12,253 bases of DNA from JBBAFB01 sp041655595 (lineage in GTDB: Bacteria; Bacillota; DULZ01), in assembly GCA_041655595.1 (NCBI GenBank), contig JBBAFB010000061.1, positions 1-12,253 on the forward strand. Direction: 5' to 3'. Below, in pieces: positions 6,234-12,253 of this stretch; the stretch's first letter is position 1; each line of letters starts with the position of its first letter. The position numbers and the translations under genes are program-made. The notes under the pieces are model-generated. The model made no database searches and was not told where the DNA came from. It was given only the letters and a program-made list of their open reading frames with translations.

Positions 6234-7415
6234 CTACTCTGTAGTATTTTTTTGCATTTGTATTTTGTAGCATTTCAAAGCGAAAAATAGATTTAATTTA
6301 TTTTCCAAGTTTTTTAAATTTATACCCAAAAGCTCCTGTATTTTATTCAATCGGTATTTCAGTGTATTTAGGTGGATAAAAAGCGCCTTTGATGCCTGAC
6401 CTAGTTCCTCGTCATTATCGAAGTAAACATTTAAAGTGGTGATTAACTCTTCTGAATTTGCCTTATCTAAGTTTAACAAAGGCCCAAGGTGCTCGTAGGC
6501 AAAAGTTTTTAATTGATATTCCCCTACTGATAATAATAAACGCATAATTCCCGAATCCTCATAAAATGAAATGCACTCCGTATCGCCCAAACACTCCCGG
6601 ACCAAAATCGCCTGTTTTGCTTCATGATAACTCCTATATAGTTCCATAGAATTTTGAATACTACCTACCCCAATATTTAAACTAACAGCAAGCTTTTCTT
6701 TAATTAGAGTGTTAATATCTTTCAATTTGTCCAAAACAAATTGCTTATGCTCCCTATCTTCTGCCATTTGACGAAAAAGCAGCACAATTTCATTTTCACT
6801 TAGAGATAAATCAACTCCTTCAACCTTAGCAACAAAGGAGGAAATCAAGGAATATATCTTTTCTAGGGTAACACCAATGTGTATCTTTTTTTCCACAGAA
6901 GGTTTAATAATGATAACAGAGTATGGTGCGTGCAAATCCCACCCCCAAAATTTACCTCGCCTTATCATAGTTTGCCGAGTAGAAATATTATTATGAAGAA
7001 CATCATAAACAAATTCATCACGATATTGCCTTTCAATAGATAAAAGTTCCTTTTCAAATGCCATTTGAATAGCTATTACTTGGGAAATAGCCTCCAGAGT
7101 AGTTTGCTCCAATTCTAAAATTTCCTGTTCCGTTAACAAAATTAATTCACCCAAAGCCCCATTACCCGCCCCACTACCTATGGGTTTACGAAACAACTTT
7201 ACCTCCTGGTTTAGGGGATCAAAGAATTCGCCCAACGCAGGTCCTTCACCTGTCACATCCTGATAAACGATAACACGTAAAATATCATCCACAATTATGA
7301 CAGGACAGTTCATTTTTTTACTTAACAATAAACAAATATAAGGCAAACCTTTTCCGTCAAGCATCCCTTCCATGCTTTTTTGATAAAGCTCCAGCAAGTT
7401 GAGATTACTCATCAT
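6234..7415 (-). CDS. PucR/CdaR-family transcriptional regulator, 393 aa
   Basis: The C-terminal helix-turn-helix (about residues 338-383) has the family signature LFIHLNTLKYRLNKIQELLG. The middle (about 160-285) matches the GGDEF-like CdaR domain, with NIGVGSIQNSMELYRSY near 247-263. The N-terminal region of about 130 residues is probably a ligand-sensing (GAF-like) domain and ends in a helical linker. PucR/CdaR proteins are usually activators of the genes beside them in response to a small metabolite. Here the gene overlaps the iron-sulfur subunit gene by 4 nt (ATGA). It has AAGGAGG just upstream and two consecutive ATG codons; the second has the more usual 7-nt spacing. Being co-translated with the enzyme subunits suggests a dedicated regulator of this second molybdoenzyme. 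The ligand is unknown. Confidence 0.9.
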   Translation of the reverse strand: MMSNLNLLELYQKSMEGMLDGKGLPYICLLLSKKMNCPVIIVDDILRVIVYQDVTGEGPALGEFFDPLNQEVKLFRKPIGSGAGNGALGELILLTEQEILELEQTTLEAISQVIAIQMAFEKELLSIERQYRDEFVYDVLHNNISTRQTMIRRGKFWGWDLHAPYSVIIIKPSVEKKIHIGVTLEKIYSLISSFVAKVEGVDLSLSENEIVLLFRQMAEDREHKQFVLDKLKDINTLIKEKLAVSLNIGVGSIQNSMELYRSYHEAKQAILVRECLGDTECISFYEDSGIMRLLLSVGEYQLKTFAYEHLGPLLNLDKANSEELITTLNVYFDNDEELGQASKALFIHLNTLKYRLNKIQELLGINLKNLENKLNLFFALKCYKIQMQKNTTE

Positions 7416-7984
7416 CGGGCCTCCTTATCTTTTATGATCAGAATTTGCCGCTGTGAATCCATCTTTTTAAATCTAATAGCGGGTCTGGTCAACTCTATGG
7501 AAGTAAAACCCACACACTCTTTTGAAAAATTTTCTTCCCTAATTTTCTTAAAATCTACCACTTTGATTGCATTTACAGGGCAAATCTCTACACAATAGGG
7601 GTCCAAATCCTGTTCCAGCCTACTGACACATAGATCACACTTATCAACAATACCTAAACTGGAATTATATTGAGGTGCGCCAAAAGGACAGGCTCTAATA
7701 CAATCTCCACAGCCGCTGCATTTAGTTATATCATGCAAAACAATGCCATTTTGTTTTTTATAATACGACTTTTCCGGGCAGGCTTTAATGCACTCCGGCT
7801 CTTCGCAGTGATTACACCCATAGGAGTATTTCAGGTAAATAAGCTTCCCTTTATCCTGTTGATAAAATTCTCGCAAATAACGAAAAGGTGTTTCCCAGGA
7901 ATGGTTATTGTAACAAGCCCACTCGCAACTGCGGCAGCCCAAACACTTGGCCAAATCAACAACAAAACCTAGCCGTTGCTCCAT
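7412..7984 (-). CDS. 4Fe-4S electron-transfer subunit of the second molybdoenzyme, 190 aa
   Basis: This is a DmsB/PhsB/NrfC-type iron-sulfur protein with sixteen cysteines in four groups: 14/17/20/24, 57/60/65/69, 89/92/95/99 and 116/119/131/135. That pattern predicts four cubane clusters passing electrons to or from the molybdenum subunit. There is no signal peptide and no membrane segment. The start ATG follows GGGTGGGAT and lies 2 nt past the stop of the catalytic-subunit gene, so the two are translated together. The 3' end overlaps the regulator gene. It is clearly distinct from the DmsB-like protein at 11119-11697: the spacing between the first two cysteine groups is shorter and the C-terminal tail differs. 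No membrane anchor gene accompanies it, so its partner electron carrier is unidentified. Confidence 0.93.
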   Translation of the reverse strand: MEQRLGFVVDLAKCLGCRSCEWACYNNHSWETPFRYLREFYQQDKGKLIYLKYSYGCNHCEEPECIKACPEKSYYKKQNGIVLHDITKCSGCGDCIRACPFGAPQYNSSLGIVDKCDLCVSRLEQDLDPYCVEICPVNAIKVVDFKKIREENFSKECVGFTSIELTRPAIRFKKMDSQRQILIIKDKEAR

Positions 7985-7986
7985 TA

Positions 7987-10050
7987 TTATCCCACCCTTT
8001 GTATGCCCACAAATGTATCGTGGTAGGCAACTCCTTTATGACCTGAACTTTTTTCTCCCATATCCGATGGCAGTGAAGAGGTCAAAACATTAATTGTCTT
8101 GATACCGCTTAAAGTTTTGCCCTGGTAACAAACTATGACTTCTGGAGGTATTGTTGGCAGTATTTGTATTCTTATCTTTATTTCCCCATTAGCATTATAA
8201 ACTCTTACAAAATCCCCTGTCTTCAGTGAACAAATCACCGCGGTTTCCGGCCCTATATAAGCATACCTAGTATCATTTTGGCAATAAAATGGTGTTTTGA
8301 TTGATTGAGAGTTGATGCCCATTTGTGGATGGGGACTTAATAAGCGAAAGGGATATGCGGCCACGCTTTTTTTATTTTCCAAATACTTTGGCAAAGCAGG
8401 CAAGCCATTTTGCTTGGCCTCCTGGCTAAAAATCTCAATTTTGCTTGATGGAGTTGAAAATTTTAAATCCTTCCAGGCAATATCTTGGTTAAACCCCAAA
8501 CAATAGCCTTTCGTTTTCAATTGGTCAATTTTTGATGGGATACCTTTTTCTTTGAAAACTTTTAATTCCTCTTCAATGAATTCCCCCTCGGTTTTACCAG
8601 TGGGAAAACCACTGCTTCCGGGTTCTATTTCATTCATTTTTTTTGATAACAGGCATGCAATCTCTATATCGCTTTTTGCTTCACCCAAAGGCTCAATTGC
8701 CCTTTGGTTATAACCAATCCAGGGATGCCAATAACTACAACTTAGATCCTCATGCTCAAAAAAAGTTGTGGTAGGCAAAAATATATCCGCCTTTTTTGCT
8801 GTGGCAGTTACAAACCTATCAACAGTTATCACTAAATCTAATCTTTTAAATGCTTCTCTTAACTCTTCGCTATTAGGATGTTGGCTAAGGGGATTGCTAT
8901 TAGAGATAAAGGCCATTTTTATTGGTGGATCCGTAGCTGCCATAATTTCTTTGCCTAAACGATGTATGGGTAAATAGCGATGATGATTGTTGCCGGCATC
9001 ACCCTCAGGTTGGAGAGGGGGTTTGTGAAACAGAAATCTTTTTGGAAAAACATCTGCTTTAAAATGAGCATAGTAAATGCCCCTACCCTCCTTACCTATA
9101 TTGCCGGTTAACACGGGTAGCATCGTAATCGCCCTGATGGTTTGACCTCCATTTGAATACCTTTGCAAGCCAAGACCCGTTAGAATGCAAGGATTCTTTG
9201 CCTTTCCATACTGCATTGCTAAGTCGTCAATATCCCCCCCGGAAAGACCGGTTTCATTTTCAACCCAAGCCAAATCAATGGTTTCTAGATAATTTTTAAA
9301 ACTGCTGAATCCCTTTGTGTTTTTATCAATAAATTCCTGATCAATAAGTTTATCTCTAATCAGTATTTTAGCCATCGCCAAGGCTAAGGCACCGTCTGCA
9401 CCCGGTTTGATTTGATAATAGCAATCTGCTAACGCTGCAGTGGCGGTATAAAGGGGATCAATTACAATAATTTTTTTTCCCGTTAATTTCATTTTAAGCA
9501 AATTTCTCATCTGGTGGCTGGAGGTCCAAGCCGGGTTACCGCCCCAAATAAAAACCCGATTTGAATGTACTATCCCTTGTGGATTAGAGTAAGGTAATTC
9601 CCCAAAGGTATACAAAAAGGCATCGATACCTGCGCTACTACATAATTGTCCTCCTGTGTAGCTCACATAGCCAATACTATTAAAAAAACCCCTTAATGCG
9701 TGGTGGAGAATCCCAAGATTGCCCGAGTGGTTTTCAACCCAAAGGGGTAAGGTAGTTTGATACTGCCTTTTTAATTCCAGAATTCCATTACAAATTAAAG
9801 TAAGTGCCTGATCCCAACTAATTTTTTCCCAATTACCCGTACCTCTCCCCAGTTGTCTCATGGGATAAAGAATCCTGTCAGGAGAGTAAAGTACATCTAA
9901 ATAAGCATTACCCGCGGCACATAATTGTCCCTTTGTAAAAGGGTGAGTAATATCCCCTTTAATGCTTAACAAGCGTCCGCCCTTCACTTTAGATATAATT
10001 CCACAGCTATTAAAACAATTTCTCGGACAGATATGCCTAAAGGTATTCAC
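7987..10050 (-). CDS. MopB-family molybdopterin oxidoreductase catalytic subunit, 687 aa
   Basis: The N-terminal 4Fe-4S site is Cys8, Cys12, Cys16 and Cys44 (HICPRNCFNSCG ... GQLCAAG). By position, Cys137 in GGQLCSSAG is the likely metal ligand, as in families whose loop reads RLC. The molybdopterin domain follows, with VIDPLYTATA near 196-205. The C-terminal dinucleotide-binding domain starts near STPSSKIEIFS (532-542). There is no twin-arginine signal, since the Fe-S motif begins at residue 8, so a cytoplasmic location is inferred. It belongs to the DMSO-reductase superfamily, but I cannot assign a substrate. The predicted start is GTG; the ATG just upstream is out of frame and stops after two codons, with its TGA overlapping the GTG. 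It heads a unit with an iron-sulfur subunit and a PucR-type regulator. Confidence 0.93.
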   Translation of the reverse strand: MNTFRHICPRNCFNSCGIISKVKGGRLLSIKGDITHPFTKGQLCAAGNAYLDVLYSPDRILYPMRQLGRGTGNWEKISWDQALTLICNGILELKRQYQTTLPLWVENHSGNLGILHHALRGFFNSIGYVSYTGGQLCSSAGIDAFLYTFGELPYSNPQGIVHSNRVFIWGGNPAWTSSHQMRNLLKMKLTGKKIIVIDPLYTATAALADCYYQIKPGADGALALAMAKILIRDKLIDQEFIDKNTKGFSSFKNYLETIDLAWVENETGLSGGDIDDLAMQYGKAKNPCILTGLGLQRYSNGGQTIRAITMLPVLTGNIGKEGRGIYYAHFKADVFPKRFLFHKPPLQPEGDAGNNHHRYLPIHRLGKEIMAATDPPIKMAFISNSNPLSQHPNSEELREAFKRLDLVITVDRFVTATAKKADIFLPTTTFFEHEDLSCSYWHPWIGYNQRAIEPLGEAKSDIEIACLLSKKMNEIEPGSSGFPTGKTEGEFIEEELKVFKEKGIPSKIDQLKTKGYCLGFNQDIAWKDLKFSTPSSKIEIFSQEAKQNGLPALPKYLENKKSVAAYPFRLLSPHPQMGINSQSIKTPFYCQNDTRYAYIGPETAVICSLKTGDFVRVYNANGEIKIRIQILPTIPPEVIVCYQGKTLSGIKTINVLTSSLPSDMGEKSSGHKGVAYHDTFVGIQRVG

Positions 10051-10145
10051 CCCATCAGTCGTTCACCCCTTAAATTCGAAAAACTTTATCAAACCAACTC
10101 ATAGCACTATACAGTAGCCTTTATTAACCATTGTTTTCTAGAATA

Positions 10146-10180
10146 ACTTAGAGCGAACCTTAATCAAGTCCGCCCTAAGT
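10146..10180. promoter_or_regulatory. Long inverted repeat overlapping the -10 region before the MopB gene
   Basis: On the minus strand ACTTAGGGCG pairs with CGCTCTAAGT (ten pairs, one G-U), and the intervening 15 nt can extend the stem through ACTT/AAGGT with a bulge. There is no T-run after it, so it is not a typical terminator. Its first arm overlaps the last bases of the putative -10 box at 10178-10183, placing the dyad over the predicted transcription start. It could be an operator or a leader-RNA structure. Confidence 0.5.
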
Positions 10181-10206
10181 ATAAACATAACTTTTAGCGT
10201 ATACAA
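10178..10206 (-). promoter_or_regulatory. Candidate promoter for the second molybdoenzyme operon
   Basis: On the minus strand TTGTAT (10206-10201) is 17 nt from TATACT (10183-10178). The -10 matches five of six positions and the -35 only three, so an activator may be needed. It lies within the 249-nt gap between the dmsC-like gene and the MopB gene, about 125 nt before the GTG start. Confidence 0.4.
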
Positions 10207-10299
10207 GTTTAATTGGACCTTGCCAAAAGAAACCTGTTACACTTTTACCCAAGTAATCAATAAAATCATTTTTTTATCATTACAACAACCTGTGGACCG

Positions 10300-11103
10300 C
10301 TACATTCCCAGCATACCGACTGTTATTACAACACCTGTAACATAGAATATATACCTTCCCAGTACCACCCCTACTGTTAGTAAAAGGGCCACTGGCAACG
10401 AGTGGGAGTTTTTGGGGGGAGAAATTACGAACCAAGCAACACCTGAAACAACTAAAAGCCATCTTACGATGTTGAGGATACCAAAACTTCCCGCCAAAAG
10501 AGATATACTTGCTTGTCCGGCTAGCGTGCTCACACCCAAGAAACCAAAAAAGCTAGGCATTAGAGCTATTTGCAGTAATACTGCCCCCAGAAGAACCCAT
10601 TTATACTGCTGCCCGCCATAACCCCCCGGAAGGGTCAACATGGCGAAAACAACACCTAAAATAGCAGTGGCAACAAAGAATTCTACAATTGTATACCAAC
10701 TTTGCCAGGCAGGTATTAAAGTTGACATATAAATCTGAGTCATACTAAAAACCGAAATCAAACCCACTATGCTACTTAACCAGATTAGGCTGGTGTTAAG
10801 CTTATTTTGCCTTTCCAAAAACCAACAGATCACTAGCAAAAGAGCAAAAGCAACAGCAAATAAAATCTCCCTACTTAACCAAGAGCTTCCTAGATTAAAA
10901 ATAGCATAAGGAGCTGCAAGAGGTCTGCCTAAATGCAAAAGAGATCCCAACATGCCGACACCCACTAAACCTATTAAATAAAGAAAACCACGTTCCAAAC
11001 TTAACTCCGCATCCTGCTGCCTTTTTAAAGCGTAAAAAATACTCCCTCCGGCTGCCGCTGAAATGCACAGAGTAAAAATCACTAATGCCCAATCTTGCAT
11101 CAT
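10300..11103 (-). CDS. dmsC: DmsC-like membrane anchor subunit of a DMSO-reductase-type enzyme, 267 aa
   Basis: This is a very hydrophobic protein with about eight predicted membrane helices, the DmsC architecture. The landmark GSLLHLGRPLAAPYA (residues 53-67) with SWLSREI (74-80) is typical of the family. The first helix starts at the N-terminus. DmsC anchors the DmsAB dimer and takes electrons from menaquinol. It is slightly shorter than the E. coli protein, which is normal variation. AGGAGG lies 5 nt before the first of two ATG codons. It starts 15 nt after the dmsB-like stop, so the three genes form one operon. No convincing terminator follows it, only the 249-nt spacer with promoter and inverted repeat. 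Confidence 0.93.
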   Translation of the reverse strand: MMQDWALVIFTLCISAAAGGSIFYALKRQQDAELSLERGFLYLIGLVGVGMLGSLLHLGRPLAAPYAIFNLGSSWLSREILFAVAFALLLVICWFLERQNKLNTSLIWLSSIVGLISVFSMTQIYMSTLIPAWQSWYTIVEFFVATAILGVVFAMLTLPGGYGGQQYKWVLLGAVLLQIALMPSFFGFLGVSTLAGQASISLLAGSFGILNIVRWLLVVSGVAWFVISPPKNSHSLPVALLLTVGVVLGRYIFYVTGVVITVGMLGM

Positions 11104-11118
11104 TAAAGCCTCCTCTCT

Positions 11119-11697
11119 TTATTTTACTGCTCCTTTATGAGGATTAATTATGAGGGATGGATTTGTGTAGCTTGCGCTAGGCATGCCCCTAACCTCTTTT
11201 ATATCCCCATATTTCTTCTTTAACTCTTCCATATCACCAAAATGCAGCACCCTCATTACGCAAGCAGCTACACAAACAGGCTCTTCGCCTTTAGCCAGGA
11301 GATCCACGCAGCAATCACATTTAACAACCCTTTTGGAAACCGGGTCATACTGGGGAGCCTCGTAAGGACATGACCAGGTGCAATACCGACAACCTATACA
11401 CTTATCGGGATCAACCATGACAATACCGTCTTCAGCTCTTTTATACATGGCTCCGGTGGGGCAGTTTTCTGCGCACTTTGGATTTTCGCAATGATTACAT
11501 GCCATTGACAGCCAATAGGAGTAAACCGTATTGACCATACCATTGCCTTGTTTCTTGTATCCTCCGCCCTCAAACTGCCATACTTTTCTTAGAAGTAAAC
11601 CCACATCTAAATTATTTTTATCCTTACAGGCTGTTTGACAAGTCTTACAGCCAATACAATAATTCTGTTCTAAATAAAACCCTAGTTGTTTGGCCAT
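11119..11697 (-). CDS. dmsB: DmsB-like 4Fe-4S subunit, 192 aa
   Basis: This is the electron-transfer subunit linking the membrane anchor to the molybdenum subunit. Sixteen cysteines fall in four groups: 14/17/20/24 (CIGCKTCQTAC), 67/70/75/79, 100/103/106/110 (CIGCRYCTWSC) and 127/130/142/146. These predict four 4Fe-4S clusters. The segment LGFYLEQNYCIGCKTCQ and the 43-residue spacing between the first two groups follow DmsB closely. There is no signal peptide; DmsB is exported, where it is, together with DmsA. The ribosome binding site TAGGAGGGGGG overlaps the upstream stop codon, and the gap to the catalytic subunit is 15 nt. Confidence 0.94.
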   Translation of the reverse strand: MAKQLGFYLEQNYCIGCKTCQTACKDKNNLDVGLLLRKVWQFEGGGYKKQGNGMVNTVYSYWLSMACNHCENPKCAENCPTGAMYKRAEDGIVMVDPDKCIGCRYCTWSCPYEAPQYDPVSKRVVKCDCCVDLLAKGEEPVCVAACVMRVLHFGDMEELKKKYGDIKEVRGMPSASYTNPSLIINPHKGAVK

Positions 11698-11712
11698 TTT
11701 TGTACCCCCCTC

Positions 11713-12253
11713 CTAAACTCTTTCCACTTGTACAAGATTAGTATGCTGAGGATTGCCCTTAGCCAAGGGTGTAGGATGATATTTTGTGATCGTGTTAATA
11801 TTTCCTCTGATATCAACACCTCTGCTATCCGGAGTCCACCAAGCACCCTGAGGTATGGCAACTACCCCGGGCATAATGCGCACAGTGACTGTTGCGGGTA
11901 TTTCCATTACACCTCGGTCGTTATAGACCTTCACCTTATCCCCATTATTAATCCCCCTCGCCTTAGCATCTTGGGAATTAATCCAAATAGACTGAGGCTC
12001 AACTTCCTCTAGCCAAGGCGTGGTATCGTGAGTGGAATGAATTCGCCTTTTCACATGCCAACCTATACATTGCAAGGGGTATTTCTCTTTTAATGGATCA
12101 TTTGGCCCCTCCCAGCTGTCAATGTACTTTGGTACCGCGGGTATTTCCTCAGGATTCCCCATATCGTAAAGATCTTTCGAAAAAATCTCTATCTTGCCGG
12201 AAGGAGTGGGAAAAGGATTGTTTTCAGGATCCTCAATTTGTTCTTTAAAAGCA
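11713..12253 (-). CDS. dmsA: DmsA-like molybdopterin catalytic subunit, C-terminal 179 aa (5' end outside window)
   Basis: The reading frame stays open to the window edge, so this is the last 179 residues of a much longer protein. The segment NPFPTPSGKIEIFS near the start of the fragment is the usual entry to the C-terminal molybdopterin-dinucleotide domain. The rest matches DmsA closely: SIWINSQDAKARGINNGDKV, then a GDKVKVYNDRG turn, RIMPGVVAIPQGAW, and the tail PLAKGNPQHTNLVQVE. These identify a DMSO-reductase-type enzyme; the true substrate could be another S- or N-oxide. The iron-sulfur motif, Mo ligand and Tat signal lie outside. An ATG at 12162 is internal, not the start. Confidence 0.93.
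   Translation of the reverse strand, partial: AFKEQIEDPENNPFPTPSGKIEIFSKDLYDMGNPEEIPAVPKYIDSWEGPNDPLKEKYPLQCIGWHVKRRIHSTHDTTPWLEEVEPQSIWINSQDAKARGINNGDKVKVYNDRGVMEIPATVTVRIMPGVVAIPQGAWWTPDSRGVDIRGNINTITKYHPTPLAKGNPQHTNLVQVERV

Noticed and set aside
10280..10462. Minus-strand 60-codon ORF overlapping the 3' end of the dmsC-like gene (and a similar 65-codon one at 10895-11092).
   Set aside because: Both are out-of-frame shadows of the DmsC reading frame, whose membrane protein sequence is clearly the real product.
1..12253. CRISPR array, tRNA/rRNA genes, insertion sequence or prophage attachment site.
   Set aside because: No regularly spaced repeats, tRNA-like cloverleaf, transposase or integrase coding sequence, or terminal repeats were seen by eye. 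A covariance-model scan would be needed to exclude small structured RNAs.

Overview
The window looks like a low-GC, anaerobic Firmicute, probably of the Desulfitobacterium/Desulfotomaculum (Peptococcaceae) type. The evidence is AT-rich intergenic DNA, strong AGGAGG-type ribosome binding sites, DmsABC-like molybdoenzyme genes, an AcoR-type sigma-54 activator, and a VanW/L,D-transpeptidase cell-wall pair. This is a judgement from gene content only. Every convincing gene is on the minus strand, so transcription runs from high to low coordinates.

Right end (about 10300-12253): an operon of DMSO-reductase type. It holds the C-terminal part of a DmsA-like catalytic subunit (cut by the window edge), a DmsB-like subunit with sixteen cluster cysteines, and a DmsC-like membrane anchor. 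Gaps are only 15 nt. Next, behind a 249-nt spacer with its own promoter-like sequence and a long inverted repeat, comes a second, different molybdoenzyme module (7412-10050). It has a 687-aa MopB catalytic subunit with no Tat signal, and a second 4Fe-4S subunit. A PucR/CdaR-type regulator overlaps it by 4 nt, and a TorD-family maturation chaperone follows behind a 9-bp inverted repeat. A clear intrinsic terminator at about 5420-5441 closes this region. The natural reading is that one electron-transfer chain is membrane-bound (Dms), the other is probably cytoplasmic and under its own regulator, and the chaperone serves one or both. The substrate of the second enzyme cannot be told from sequence.

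Middle (3728-5348): a promoter, an L,D-transpeptidase (YafK-like active site) and a VanW-domain membrane-anchored protein form a small envelope operon. Then comes about 1 kb without a convincing gene. It contains a good promoter, a 47-codon ORF and a weak AT hairpin, which could be a tiny transcription unit or a relic.

Left end: a 696-aa sigma-54-dependent activator (GAF-PAS-AAA+-Fis HTH), then a textbook -24/-12 sigma-54 promoter (GG-N10-GC, TGGCAC/TTGCA). This promoter reads only into a 64-aa double zinc-ribbon protein beginning MCFRPP before the last 120 nt of the window. The activator, the promoter and the small zinc-ribbon protein look like a self-contained regulatory pair and are the most unusual arrangement here.
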